A stretch of 64,000 nucleotides of DNA, from positions 4,043,674 through 4,107,673 of the forward strand of contig NZ_CP015698.1 of assembly GCF_002163715.1 (NCBI RefSeq), in the 5' to 3' direction. Under the pieces are notes generated by a model. It did not search any database and had not been told where the DNA came from. It saw only the letters and a list, made by a program, of their open reading frames with translations. This stretch comes from Curvibacter sp. AEP1-3 (GTDB lineage Bacteria; Pseudomonadota; Gammaproteobacteria; Burkholderiales; Burkholderiaceae_C). Positions 47,464 to 56,542 of this stretch are shown in pieces. Both the position numbers and the translations under genes were made by a program. Every line of letters begins with the position of its first letter. Position 1 is the first letter of the stretch.

Positions 47464-47776
47464 GGATCACACATCAGCCACAGTTTTTTTTCTTTGGACC
47501 ACGGAGTTATCGGTGTTGGCATTAAATCAATAGAGTGAATTTATTGAGATGGTTAGAATAGACAGATTCTTTGGTGCAAAGAAGATATATAGAACTTGCG
47601 ATAATCCATGATGTGGGACGTCGTTGATTGCCCCACAGACACTCCACAGCTCTCCCACATGTTGTCCAGTTATTGAGTGAGTGATCTGTGGATAAGTTGT
47701 GAGTATTTATGATGTTGCCATGGTGCAACGTCCCCTGAACCGGGTTTTTTGGGCTGTGCTCTCTGGACTTTTTGCC
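47464..47776. other. AT-rich non-coding region with a perfect DnaA box
   Basis: About 310 nt with no plausible gene, unusually AT-rich from about 47520 to 47720. It contains TGTGGATAA (reverse complement TTATCCACA, a perfect DnaA box) at 47687-47695 and further short CCACA/TTATT-like elements. No dnaA or dnaN is nearby, so this is not evidence of oriC. Confidence 0.5.
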
Positions 47777-47786
47777 TACAATGAGC

Positions 47787-47854
47787 TTCCAACCATCGCA
47801 GTTGCCAAAAGATTGTTGGTTCAGGGCGCGTCCTCACTCGACGCGCCCTTTTTT
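47787..47854 (+). ncRNA. candidate small RNA upstream of lepA
   Basis: A good -10 (TACAAT, 47777-47782; the -35 is weak) precedes a segment of about 68 nt made of two hairpins: CCAACCATC/GATTGTTGG and the terminator GGGCGCGTC/GACGCGCCC with TTTTTT. There is no ORF. It follows the rpoE-mucD operon and precedes lepA. Confidence 0.35.
47824..47854 (+). terminator. strong intrinsic terminator upstream of lepA
   Basis: GGGCGCGTC, 7-nt loop, GACGCGCCC, then TTTTTT. It sits 44 nt before the lepA ATG, so lepA must be transcribed from a promoter after it or by read-through. Confidence 0.88.
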
Positions 47855-47897
47855 CATGGCTGTTCCTTTTAATTCAATTACTTGAAGCTCGTCGTTG

Positions 47898-49709
47898 ATG
47901 AATCACATCCGAAATTTTTCGATCATTGCCCACATTGACCACGGCAAATCCACGCTGGCAGATCGCTTGATTCAGCGTTGTGGCGGGTTGGAAGCGCGTG
48001 AGATGGAGGCGCAGGTTCTGGACTCGATGGACATCGAAAAAGAGCGTGGGATAACCATCAAGGCGCAGACCGCTGCATTGCAATACAAGGCCAAAGACGG
48101 ACAGGTTTACAACCTGAACCTGATCGACACTCCCGGTCACGTGGACTTTTCATACGAAGTGTCCCGCTCGCTCTCCGCATGTGAAGGTGCGTTGCTCGTG
48201 GTCGATGCTTCCCAAGGCGTAGAAGCGCAAACCGTAGCCAATTGCTACACCGCCTTGGATCTTGATGTGGAGGTATTGCCGGTCTTGAACAAGATCGACT
48301 TGCCGAATGCGGACCCTGACAATGCCCGCAGCGAAATTGAAGATGTGATCGGCATAGATGCTACCGATGCCATCGTGTGCTCGGCCAAAACGGGCCTAGG
48401 CATTGATGACATTCTCGAAGCCATTGTGGCCAAGATTCCCTCACCTAAAGGCAATCCGGATGGCCCACTGCGCGCCATGATCATCGACAGCTGGTACGAC
48501 AGCTTCGTGGGTGTGGTGATGTTGGTGCGCGTAGTGGATGGCCGCTTGGGCAAGGGTGAACGTATCAAGATGATGGCGTCCGGTGCGACCTACAACGCGG
48601 ACAATTTGGGTGTCTTTACCCCTGCGAACCAGCCACGCACGTCGCTGGAGGCCGGAGAGGTGGGTTACATCATTGCCGGGATCAAGGAACTGCAGGCCGC
48701 CAAGGTGGGCGATACGGTGACCTTGATGAAGCCCGGCACGGGTGGCGCCGCCCTGACAGCCACAGAGCCATTGCCTGGCTTCAAGGAAATTCAGCCGCAG
48801 GTGTTTGCCGGTCTGTACCCGACCGAAGCCAGTGAATACGACTCCTTGCGGGACGCGTTGGAAAAGCTCAAACTCAACGACGCCTCCTTGCATTACGAGC
48901 CAGAGGTGTCGCAAGCGCTGGGCTTCGGATTTCGTTGCGGATTCCTGGGCCTGTTGCACATGGAGATCGTTCAGGAACGCTTGGAGCGCGAGTTCGATCA
49001 GGACCTGATCACCACAGCCCCGAGCGTGGTGTACGAAGTGGTCAAGAGCGATGGCGAAGTCATCATGGTGGAGAACCCCTCCAAGATGCCAGAGATCGGC
49101 AAAACTGCCGAAATCCGCGAGCCCATCGTCACGGTGCACCTCTACATGCCCCAAGAGTACGTGGGCGTGGTCATGACCTTGGCCAACCAGAAGCGTGGCG
49201 TGCAGATGAACATGGCGTACAAAGGCCGCCAAGTCGTGTTGACCTACGAAATGCCGCTGGGTGAAATCGTGCTGGATTTCTTTGACAAGCTCAAGAGCGT
49301 GAGCCGCGGATACGCGTCCATGGACTATGAGTTCAAAGAGTTCCGCGCATCCGACGTGGTCAAGGTAGACATCCTGTTGAACGGTGAGAAGGTGGATGCC
49401 TTGTCCATCATCGTGCACCGCAGCCAGTCCGCCTACCGGGGCCGCGCAGTGGTGGCCAAAATGCGCGAGATCATTTCGCGTCAAATGTATGACGTGGCGA
49501 TCCAGGCGGCCATCGGAGCCAACATCATTGCGCGTGAGACAATCAAGGCACTGCGTAAAAACGTGCTGGCCAAGTGCTACGGCGGTGATATTTCCCGCAA
49601 GCGCAAGCTGCTGGAAAAGCAAAAAGCCGGTAAGAAGCGCATGAAACAAATCGGATCGGTGGAGGTTCCACAGGAAGCCTTCCTCGCCATTCTCCAAGTG
49701 GAAGATTAA
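47898..49709 (+). CDS. lepA: elongation factor 4 (back-translocating GTPase)
   Basis: 603 residues. G1 [16 protein letters not shown]2/G3 with [11 protein letters not shown] and [22 protein letters not shown]; the LepA-specific C-terminal domain follows and ends [18 protein letters not shown]. Full length. The stop overlaps lepB (TAATG). Confidence 0.97.
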   Translation: MNHIRNFSIIAHIDHGKSTLADRLIQRCGGLEAREMEAQVLDSMDIEKERGITIKAQTAALQYKAKDGQVYNLNLIDTPGHVDFSYEVSRSLSACEGALLVVDASQGVEAQTVANCYTALDLDVEVLPVLNKIDLPNADPDNARSEIEDVIGIDATDAIVCSAKTGLGIDDILEAIVAKIPSPKGNPDGPLRAMIIDSWYDSFVGVVMLVRVVDGRLGKGERIKMMASGATYNADNLGVFTPANQPRTSLEAGEVGYIIAGIKELQAAKVGDTVTLMKPGTGGAALTATEPLPGFKEIQPQVFAGLYPTEASEYDSLRDALEKLKLNDASLHYEPEVSQALGFGFRCGFLGLLHMEIVQERLEREFDQDLITTAPSVVYEVVKSDGEVIMVENPSKMPEIGKTAEIREPIVTVHLYMPQEYVGVVMTLANQKRGVQMNMAYKGRQVVLTYEMPLGEIVLDFFDKLKSVSRGYASMDYEFKEFRASDVVKVDILLNGEKVDALSIIVHRSQSAYRGRAVVAKMREIISRQMYDVAIQAAIGANIIARETIKALRKNVLAKCYGGDISRKRKLLEKQKAGKKRMKQIGSVEVPQEAFLAILQVED

Positions 49710-50674
49710 TGCAAGCATTCACAGCGGCCGTACTTGCGGCCTTCGTTGCCTACGGCGCCTCCTGGTATTTCGGTCTGGTCGATGGCAACTTTGCGTTGCT
49801 GCTTTTCCTGGCCAGCGTGGTGACCGGTGCCTACTGGCTAGCCGAGCGCTTTTACTTTTTGCCCCAGCGCCAACGTGCCGTGGTTGAGTTGGAAGCGCAG
49901 GATGCAAAACGGCGCGAAGGCTTGGCTAACATGGGCATCACCCAGGTCGATGGAGACATCCAGGAAGCCAAGGTCAAACTGCTGATGCAGCCTTGGTGGC
50001 TGGACTGGACGGCCGGTCTGTTCCCGGTGATCATCGTAGTGTTTCTGTTGCGCTCGTTTTTGTTCGAGCCCTTCAAGATCCCCTCCGGATCCATGATCCC
50101 AACCTTGTTGGTAGGCGACCTGATTCTGGTGAACAAGTTCACCTACGGAGTGCGATTGCCAGTCATCAATACCAAAATCACCGAAGGCAACAAGCCGCAA
50201 CGCGGTGATGTGATGGTGTTCCGCTACCCCCCTAAGCCAAGTTTGGACTACATCAAACGTGTGGTGGGTGTACCGGGCGATACGGTGGCCTACCTAAACA
50301 AGCGTTTGACCATCAATGGCAAGCCTGTTGAGACCAATACCTTGCCGGACTTCTTTGATGAAGATGCCAGTCAGTACTTCAAGCAGTTTGAAGAAACTTT
50401 GGGCGAGAAGCCCCACCGCTTGCTGAATGATGCTCGCCGGCCCGCCTTTGTGGCCGGAGTTGAAAAGTTCGAAGGCATGGAATATTGCAACTACACCGTG
50501 GAAGGCGTGACCTGCAAAGTGCCGGAAGGCCACTACTTCATGATGGGCGACAATCGCGACAATTCGCTGGATTCACGCTATTGGGGTTTTGTCCCGGACA
50601 AAAACATCGTGGGCAAGGCTTTTTTTGTGTGGATGAACTTTACCAATCTCAAGCGGATTGGTGGGTTTAACTGA
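49709..50674 (+). CDS. lepB: signal peptidase I
   Basis: 321 residues. Two N-terminal membrane segments (residues 1-50 and about 105-120). Catalytic Ser in IPSGSMIPTLLVGD and Lys in LDYIKRVVGVPGDTVAY; box E MMGDNRDNSLDSRYWG. Cleaves Sec and Tat signal peptides. Coupled to lepA. Confidence 0.96.
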   Translation: MQAFTAAVLAAFVAYGASWYFGLVDGNFALLLFLASVVTGAYWLAERFYFLPQRQRAVVELEAQDAKRREGLANMGITQVDGDIQEAKVKLLMQPWWLDWTAGLFPVIIVVFLLRSFLFEPFKIPSGSMIPTLLVGDLILVNKFTYGVRLPVINTKITEGNKPQRGDVMVFRYPPKPSLDYIKRVVGVPGDTVAYLNKRLTINGKPVETNTLPDFFDEDASQYFKQFEETLGEKPHRLLNDARRPAFVAGVEKFEGMEYCNYTVEGVTCKVPEGHYFMMGDNRDNSLDSRYWGFVPDKNIVGKAFFVWMNFTNLKRIGGFN

Positions 50675-50708
50675 ATCTTTATCGACCTTGAGTTTCGGGA
50701 GTCACAAC

Positions 50709-51056
50709 ATGCACAGCAAATCCAAACAACGCGGCATCTCTTTCATTGGCCTGCTTTTTGTAGGCGGCATTCTGGCTATGACAGGGGTCATTGCTGCGCA
50801 AGTGTTTCCGACCGTAATCGAATACACAGCGATAGAAAAAGCCGCACAACGCGCATCCGCAGGCCAATCGGTGGTGGAGGTGCGTGCGATTTTCGACAAG
50901 CAGACTGAAGTTGACACCATTAAGTCGATTACAGGCAAAGACCTTGAAGTGACCAAAGAAGGTGACAAAGTCGTGGTGGCGTTCTCCTACCAACGTGAAA
51001 TCCACCTTGTCGGCCCCGCTTTCCTGACCCTCAAATACGCAGGACGATCCAAATAA
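50709..51056 (+). CDS. DUF4845 membrane protein
   Basis: 115 residues from the ATG with CGGGAG 7 nt upstream. One N-terminal membrane segment (GISFIGLLFVGGILAMTGVI) in a type IV pilin-like setting and a small periplasmic domain. This is the DUF4845 protein usually found between lepB and rnc in Betaproteobacteria; function unknown. The rnc GTG follows the stop directly. Confidence 0.88.
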   Translation: MHSKSKQRGISFIGLLFVGGILAMTGVIAAQVFPTVIEYTAIEKAAQRASAGQSVVEVRAIFDKQTEVDTIKSITGKDLEVTKEGDKVVVAFSYQREIHLVGPAFLTLKYAGRSK

Positions 51057-51743
51057 GTGGCAGATGGTTTGACCGCGCTGCAGCAAAGGCTACAGCACCA
51101 GTTTTCTAATGTATCACTGCTGTCGCGGGCGTTGACCCACCGCAGCTTCTCTGCGGACCATTACGAACGCCTGGAGTTTCTGGGCGATTCCGTTTTAGGC
51201 TTGGCCATTTCTGATCTCTTGTATGCGCGCTTGGGCAATCTACCCGAGGGGGATTTGTCCCGTGTGCGGGCCAACCTGGTCCGGCAGGAAACGCTGCACC
51301 AATTGGCCTTGAAATTGGGTTTGCCCGATGTGCTCAAACTGGGGGAGGGCGAAATGCGTTCCGGAGGCCCCAAGCGCGCGTCCATCCTGGCCGACGCCTT
51401 GGAGGCCATCATCGGCGCCGTTTATCTGGATGCCGGTTTTGTCACGGCCCAAGCCTTGGTACACCGGTTGTTTGAAGCGGTAGAAATCAACCCGCAGATG
51501 CAGGCCATCGGCAAGGATGCCAAGACCGAGTTGCAGGAGTGGTTGCAAGGTCGCAAAATGAAACTCCCGCTCTACACCGTGGTGGGCACCATAGGCGCAG
51601 CCCATAAACAAAGTTTTGACGTGGAGTGCGAGGTACCCGAACTGCGCTTGTCGGAACGCGGCATCGGCGGCTCACGCCGGGCCGGAGAACAAGCAGCGGC
51701 AGCGGCCATGCTGCAAACCATCAAAGCAAAGGTCAAATCATGA
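51057..51743 (+). CDS. rnc: ribonuclease III
   Basis: 228 residues from a GTG. Signature [20 protein letters not shown], catalytic region [15 protein letters not shown], and a C-terminal dsRNA-binding domain ([20 protein letters not shown]). Processes rRNA precursors and double-stranded mRNA. Overlaps era by four bases. Confidence 0.96.
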   Translation: MADGLTALQQRLQHQFSNVSLLSRALTHRSFSADHYERLEFLGDSVLGLAISDLLYARLGNLPEGDLSRVRANLVRQETLHQLALKLGLPDVLKLGEGEMRSGGPKRASILADALEAIIGAVYLDAGFVTAQALVHRLFEAVEINPQMQAIGKDAKTELQEWLQGRKMKLPLYTVVGTIGAAHKQSFDVECEVPELRLSERGIGGSRRAGEQAAAAAMLQTIKAKVKS

Positions 51744-52807
51744 ATGCTCCTAAAAAAGTAGCTGCTCGCGCAGATTCCACGAGCGCTAAGGGGCAAAAAG
51801 GTTCTCAAGCTCCAGCGCCGGTTGAGGTACAGGAAAACCTGGATGCCATGCTGGAAGGTTTGCTCAAGAGCACGCCGAAGTTGGCTACTCCAGGCACCGA
51901 TGGTGCGGGTCAGCGTTGCGGTTTGGTAGCTATTGTGGGCAAGCCCAATGTGGGTAAATCCACTTTGCTCAACGCATTGGTGGGGCAGAAGATCAGCATC
52001 ACCTCTCGCAAGGCACAAACGACGCGTCACCGTATTACCGGCATGCGCACCAAGGGGCAGACGCAGTTTGTGTTTGTGGACACCCCCGGTTTCCAGACTA
52101 TCCACGGCAACGCATTGAACAAATCCCTGAATAAGGCCGTGCAGGGTGCTGTGTCAGATGTGGACCTGGTGTTGTTCGTGGTCGAGGCCGGCAGCTTTAC
52201 GTCGGCGGACGAAAAAGTATTGAAACTCTTGGGCGAGGGCATCCCTGTCGTCTTGGTGGCTAACAAACTAGATAACGTGAAAGAGCGCGCCGGCTTGGCG
52301 CCTTGGCTGCAAGCCATGCAGGCCCGCGCCAAATTCACCGAGATGATTCCCCTCTCGGCCAAAAACGCCAAGGACATTGACCGCCTGCTGGGTATTTGCG
52401 AAAAGTTCCTGCCCGAGCAAGCCTGGTGGTACTCCGAAGACGAGTTGACCGACCGCAGCGAAAAATTCCTGGCCAGCGAGCTGGTCCGCGAAAAACTGTT
52501 CCGCCTGACCGGTGACGAGCTGCCCTACACCTCCACGGTGGTCATCGACAAGTTCGAAGAAGAGCCACCCCAGAAAAAAGGCCAGAAGCGCCTGCTGCGC
52601 ATTGCCGCCACGATCGTTGTGGAGCGCGATGGCCACAAGGCCATGGTGATCGGCGACAAGGGCGAGCGCATCAAGCGCATTGGCATGGAAACCCGTGTGG
52701 AACTCGAAAAGCTGGCGGATGCCAAGGTGTTTTTGGAGCTGTGGGTCAAAGTGCGCTCTGGCTGGGCCGATGACGAAGCGCGCGTGCGCAGCTTCGGGTA
52801 TGAATGA
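51740..52807 (+). CDS. era: GTPase Era with repeat-derived N-terminal extension
   Basis: 355 residues against about 300 normally. From residue 57 the normal Era starts: [36 protein letters not shown], and the C-terminal KH domain ([20 protein letters not shown]). Era binds 16S rRNA in 30S assembly. The extra N-terminus ([20 protein letters not shown] and a Leu-rich linker) is encoded in part by the local repeat. The start ATGA overlaps rnc; no other in-frame ATG lies before the G1 motif except within ENLDAMLEG. Confidence 0.95.
   Translation: MNAPKKVAARADSTSAKGQKGSQAPAPVEVQENLDAMLEGLLKSTPKLATPGTDGAGQRCGLVAIVGKPNVGKSTLLNALVGQKISITSRKAQTTRHRITGMRTKGQTQFVFVDTPGFQTIHGNALNKSLNKAVQGAVSDVDLVLFVVEAGSFTSADEKVLKLLGEGIPVVLVANKLDNVKERAGLAPWLQAMQARAKFTEMIPLSAKNAKDIDRLLGICEKFLPEQAWWYSEDELTDRSEKFLASELVREKLFRLTGDELPYTSTVVIDKFEEEPPQKKGQKRLLRIAATIVVERDGHKAMVIGDKGERIKRIGMETRVELEKLADAKVFLELWVKVRSGWADDEARVRSFGYE
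51746..51803 (+). repeat. dispersed repeat copy encoding the Era N-terminus
   Basis: GCTCCTAAAAAAGTAGCTGC, TCGCGCAGATTCCACGAGCG, CTAAGGGGCAAAAAGG: close to consensus, and read as [16 protein letters not shown]. Confidence 0.85.
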
Positions 52808-52812
52808 GCACA

Positions 52813-52902
52813 CCCCCCGGCTTGCTCGCTTCGCGTAGCCGCTTTCCCCCTTGCAGGGGGCAACGCCTGCGGTCTGGCAGAGCCAGTCCCGCGGCGTTCG
52901 CT
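52813..52902 (+). repeat. second repeat type between era and recO
   Basis: CCCCCCGGCTTGCTCGCTTC, then CCCCCTTGCAGGGGGCAACG and CCCGCGGCGTTCGC, including a CCCCC-TTGCA-GGGGG hairpin. I recognise this as a common intergenic sequence type in Comamonadaceae from general familiarity; only one copy is in this window. Confidence 0.55.
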
Positions 52903-52923
52903 GGTAACAAAACACGCTGATCC

Positions 52924-53673
52924 ATGGCGACCAAGCGGATTGCGGACGAGCCTGCATTTGTGCTGCATCGCTACGACTGGAGCGAGAGCAGTCTGATTCT
53001 GGAGGTGTTCACCCGCCACTACGGTCGGGTGGCACTGGTCGCCAAAGGGGCGAAAAAGCCCACTTCGAGTTTCCGCCCCATTCTGCTGCCGCTGCAGCCT
53101 TTGCACGTGGCCTTTGGAGGCGATGCCGAGATCCGCACTTTGCGCAGCGCGGAGTGGCAGGGTGGGCATGTGATGCCGACCGGGGATGCTCTTCTGTCTG
53201 GCTACTACCTCAACGAGTTACTCATCACCTTGCTGGCGCGGGACGACCCGCATGCCGCGTTGTTTGACATCTATGCTCAGGTCGTCCGCGTCATTGCCAG
53301 CGAGCACGACGAAGTGCTGCAGGCGGCCCTGCGGACCTTCGAGTTGCTGTTGCTGCGTGAGGTGGGTTTTCTGCCCCAGCTCGATGCACAAACCATGACG
53401 CTGGCGCCTTTGCATGCCGATGTGCGTTATGTGCTGGTGCCTGAGGGCGGACTGCGGCAAGCAGGCCCTGACGACCGTGTCGGCCTGCTCGGAACCCAGT
53501 GGGTGGCACTGCAAGATGCGATCGCAGACGACGCCCCCTTCACCACCACGCTGCGGGCTTGCGCCGAGGTGATGTCGGAGCTCAAACCCCAGCTGCGGGC
53601 ACTGCTGCACTACCATTGCGGCGTCAAGACGCTGCGCACGCGGCAGATGATGATTGATATTCAAAACCTATGA
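52924..53673 (+). CDS. recO: DNA repair protein RecO
   Basis: 249 residues. N-terminal OB fold ([52 protein letters not shown]) and a helical C-terminal domain ([20 protein letters not shown]). The zinc finger seen in some RecO proteins is not complete. Loads RecA with RecR. Overlaps pdxJ by four bases. Confidence 0.93.
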   Translation: MATKRIADEPAFVLHRYDWSESSLILEVFTRHYGRVALVAKGAKKPTSSFRPILLPLQPLHVAFGGDAEIRTLRSAEWQGGHVMPTGDALLSGYYLNELLITLLARDDPHAALFDIYAQVVRVIASEHDEVLQAALRTFELLLLREVGFLPQLDAQTMTLAPLHADVRYVLVPEGGLRQAGPDDRVGLLGTQWVALQDAIADDAPFTTTLRACAEVMSELKPQLRALLHYHCGVKTLRTRQMMIDIQNL

Positions 53674-54419
53674 AAACCCATCTCTCCGTCAACCTGAACA
53701 AAGTCGCGCTGGTGCGCAACACCCGCCACTTGGGTATTCCCAGCGTCACCCGCGCAGCGACTTTGTGCCTGGAGGCGGGCGCAGCCGGTATCACGGTGCA
53801 CCCGCGCCCTGACGCGCGGCATATCCGTGCACAGGATGTGTTGGACCTGGCGGAGCTGCTCAAAGCCTGGCCTGATCGTGAGTTCAATGTCGAAGGCAAC
53901 CCGTTTCACAACCTGATGGACTGCGTGCGCGACCTGCGCCAGCGCGGCTTGCCGGTGCACCAAGTGACCTTCGTGCCGGACTCGGAAGGCCAGTTCACCA
54001 GTGATCACGGCTGGAGTTTTCCCGCAGATGCCGCGCGCTTGAAGCCCTTGATTACCGAAGCCCACGCACTGAACCTGCGGGTCAGCCTGTTCATGGACGC
54101 AGACCCCAAGGCCATGGCGGCCGCCAAGGCGGTGGGCGCAGACCGCATTGAGCTCTACACCGAGCCATTCGCCGCCGCCTGGGGCACCGCGGATCAACAA
54201 GCGCAATTGGATCGTTTCGCCGCTGCAGCCCAAGCCGCATTGGACGCGGGCCTTGGCGTCAATGCCGGCCATGATTTGAATCGCGACAATCTAACCGCGT
54301 TTGCGCAGCAGGTTCCCGGTTTGCAAGAGGTCTCTATCGGCCACGCGCTGATTGCAGACGCATTGGAGCTGGGCTACACCGCCACCATCCAAGGCTATCT
54401 GGCCTGCCTTAGGCAATAA
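53670..54419 (+). CDS. pdxJ: pyridoxine 5'-phosphate synthase
   Basis: 249 residues. Final ring closure in vitamin B6 synthesis. [60 protein letters not shown] and [11 protein letters not shown] are the usual motifs. Coupled to recO. Confidence 0.96.
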   Translation: MKTHLSVNLNKVALVRNTRHLGIPSVTRAATLCLEAGAAGITVHPRPDARHIRAQDVLDLAELLKAWPDREFNVEGNPFHNLMDCVRDLRQRGLPVHQVTFVPDSEGQFTSDHGWSFPADAARLKPLITEAHALNLRVSLFMDADPKAMAAAKAVGADRIELYTEPFAAAWGTADQQAQLDRFAAAAQAALDAGLGVNAGHDLNRDNLTAFAQQVPGLQEVSIGHALIADALELGYTATIQGYLACLRQ

Positions 54420-54428
54420 AGGCACGCC

Positions 54429-54821
54429 TTGATTTACGGCATTGGCACCGACATCTGCGATGTGCGTCGCATTCGCGCCAGCGTAGAGCGCCATGGCGAG
54501 CGCTTCGCGGCCAAGGTGCTGTCCGACGCGGAACTGGCCACCTGGAAGGCCCGCAGAGCGCGCTGGCCCGAGCGCGGCTTGCGTTATCTGGCCACGCGCT
54601 TCAGCGCCAAAGAGGCGTTCAGCAAGGCCATCGGGCTGGGCATGCGGATGCCCATGAGCTGGAAGCTGTGCGAGATTGCCAACGAGCGCAGTGGCAAGCC
54701 GGTCATCGTGTTGCATGGTGAGCTGAAGACCTGGTTTGAAGCCCAAGGGCTGCAGGCCCACATCACTGTGACGGACGAAACTGACTATGCCGCCAGCTTC
54801 TGTGTAGTGGAAACCCGCTGA
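54429..54821 (+). CDS. acpS: holo-ACP synthase
   Basis: 130 residues, starting at a TTG (AAAGG about 7 nt upstream). Transfers phosphopantetheine to apo-[23 protein letters not shown] and [16 protein letters not shown] hold the Mg and CoA residues. Follows pdxJ by 9 nt; the pdxJ-acpS pair is conserved. Confidence 0.95.
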   Translation: MIYGIGTDICDVRRIRASVERHGERFAAKVLSDAELATWKARRARWPERGLRYLATRFSAKEAFSKAIGLGMRMPMSWKLCEIANERSGKPVIVLHGELKTWFEAQGLQAHITVTDETDYAASFCVVETR

Positions 54822-54828
54822 AAATGTG

Positions 54829-54890
54829 AGTAAAAATGGCTGCTAGCGCTCATAGAATATGCGCGAGCAGCTCCTGAATTGATAGCAATA
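54829..54890 (-). repeat. dispersed repeat copy between acpS and nagZ
   Basis: The minus strand reads TTGCTATCAATTCAGGAGCT, GCTCGCGCATATTCTATGAG, CGCTAGCAGCCATTTTTAC: a near-consensus copy. It fills the acpS-nagZ gap and ends 6 nt before the nagZ ATG. Confidence 0.85.
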
Positions 54891-54896
54891 AATACC

Positions 54897-56000
54897 ATGA
54901 CATTTCACGCCCCTCTGATCATCGATATCGCCGGCACCAGCCTCACCGCCGTGGACCGCAAGCGCCTGAAGCACCCGCTGGTGGGGGGCATGATTCTGTT
55001 TGCCCGCAACTGGCAAAACCGCGAGCAACTCACGGCGCTGTGTCGCGACATCAAAAAAGTGCGCTCCGATTTGCTGATCTGCGTGGACCACGAGGGCGGC
55101 CGGGTGCAGCGCTTCAAGACTGATGGTTTCACCCACCTGCCGCCCATGCGTGCTTTGGGTGAGATGTGGATGCGGGACATCGCGCCGACCACCTCCGCAA
55201 GGAAAGCTGGCGCCCTGGACGCTACCAACGCGGCTACCGCCACCGGCTATGTACTCGGTGCCGAGTTGCGCGCATGTGGTGTGGACATGAGCTTTACGCC
55301 CGTGCTGGACCTCGACTACGGCGAGAGCAGTGTGATCGGTGACCGCGCTTTTGCGCGCGACCCGCGTGTGGTGAGCATGCTGGCCAAGAGCCTGATGCAC
55401 GGCTTGCAAAAAAGTGGCATGGCCAACTGCGGCAAGCACTTCCCCGGCCATGGCTTTGTGAAGGCCGACTCCCACATCGACATTCCGGTAGACAAGCGCA
55501 GCCTCAAAGCCATTTTGGCGGATGACGCCTCACCGTACCGCTGGCTCAACACCGTGACCAGCAGCGTGATGCCTGCTCACGTGCTTTACCCCAAGGTTGA
55601 CAGCCGCCCCGCCGGGTTTTCGAGCGTGTGGCTGAACGACATTCTGCGCGGCCAATTGGGCTTTACCGGCGCCATCTTCAGTGACGACCTGTCCATGGCC
55701 GGCGCCCGCTTGATCGACGGCAAAACCGTGAGCTATACCGAAGCGGCTGTGGTGGCGTTAAACGCAGGCTGTGACCTGGTGCTCCTGTGCAACCAGTCCA
55801 TGGCCAATGCCGAGGGCGGTGGCAAAGCGGTGGACGAATTGATCGACGGCCTGACCGAAGCCCAGCTCAAGGGCCAGTGGCAGGCACTGGAGGCGAGCGA
55901 AGCCCGCCGCCGCGCATTGCTGCCCACCAGCCCTGCGATGGCGTGGGACGACCTTATGGTGCACCCCGACTACATGCAGGCACTGGACTGGATCGCCTGA
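54897..56000 (+). CDS. nagZ: beta-N-acetylhexosaminidase
   Basis: 367 residues, glycoside hydrolase family 3. Removes GlcNAc from anhydromuropeptides in cell-wall recycling. The catalytic loop is NCGKHFPGHGFVKADSHIDI and the nucleophile Asp is in IFSDDLSMAGAR. The ATG is chosen for family fit; it lies at the end of a repeat copy with no clear ribosome site. Confidence 0.95.
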   Translation: MTFHAPLIIDIAGTSLTAVDRKRLKHPLVGGMILFARNWQNREQLTALCRDIKKVRSDLLICVDHEGGRVQRFKTDGFTHLPPMRALGEMWMRDIAPTTSARKAGALDATNAATATGYVLGAELRACGVDMSFTPVLDLDYGESSVIGDRAFARDPRVVSMLAKSLMHGLQKSGMANCGKHFPGHGFVKADSHIDIPVDKRSLKAILADDASPYRWLNTVTSSVMPAHVLYPKVDSRPAGFSSVWLNDILRGQLGFTGAIFSDDLSMAGARLIDGKTVSYTEAAVVALNAGCDLVLLCNQSMANAEGGGKAVDELIDGLTEAQLKGQWQALEASEARRRALLPTSPAMAWDDLMVHPDYMQALDWIA

Positions 56001-56020
56001 GACCCTGAGCAGCGCCGGCC

Positions 56021-56542
56021 ATGGACTTTGCCGCGCTGATTTATCGCCGCCAAGTATTTCTGGACGGGCAATGGTGGCTGCCTTTCAGTGCCCAATTCGC
56101 ACACTTCAACTCTGTTCACGCTCTGGCGAACCTCGCAGGTGCCATCCTTTTGTGGAGCCTGTTTCGTCCCTGGATACGCTGGCAAGAGCAAGCCCTTGCG
56201 ATGGCTGGCGGAATGCTGGGTGTCGCTTTGGTCGTGGTTTGGGATGCGCACTGTGACTACTACGCCGGCGCTTCCGGTGCCTTGCACGGATGGGCGGCTG
56301 GTGGGGCCGTCCTCATGGCGATACGGCACTTCCGCAAATCGCGAATGGTCGTTTGGATAGCTTTTGCTCTGTTGGCAGGCCTGGCAATCAAGCTGCTGTT
56401 AGCACTGGGGTTGGAAACAAGCCCTGCGGTGTGGGGTTTCCCTGTTTACTATCCGGCACATTTGGCTGGAGCCGTCGGCGGACTTTTTCCAGTCCTAACG
56501 CACCTTCGTAAACCTTCTTGGCGCACAAACAGTGGCCAATAG
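56021..56542 (+). CDS. rrtA: rhombosortase (rhomboid-family intramembrane protease)
   Basis: 173 residues with about five membrane segments. Nucleophile Ser85 in GASGALHGWAAGG and His147 in YYPAHLAGAVGG form the rhomboid dyad in the rhombosortase arrangement; AHFNSVHALANLAGAILLW replaces the HxxxN membrane region. The N-terminus seems short: the first membrane helix normally preceding the YRRQVFLDGQWW-type segment is absent, and an in-frame stop 15 nt upstream rules out extension. Rhombosortases cleave GlyGly-CTERM tails; the convergent S8 protease has such a tail. The 3' ends overlap by 48 bp. Confidence 0.82.
   Translation: MDFAALIYRRQVFLDGQWWLPFSAQFAHFNSVHALANLAGAILLWSLFRPWIRWQEQALAMAGGMLGVALVVVWDAHCDYYAGASGALHGWAAGGAVLMAIRHFRKSRMVVWIAFALLAGLAIKLLLALGLETSPAVWGFPVYYPAHLAGAVGGLFPVLTHLRKPSWRTNSGQ

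Noticed and set aside
47520..47720. Replication origin
   Set aside because: Only one perfect DnaA box and none of the usual neighbours (dnaA, dnaN, rpmH, gyrB).
47522..47728. Minus-strand 68-codon frame in the mucD-lepA gap
   Set aside because: AT-rich region, no ribosome site, no recognisable family and composition unlike neighbouring genes.
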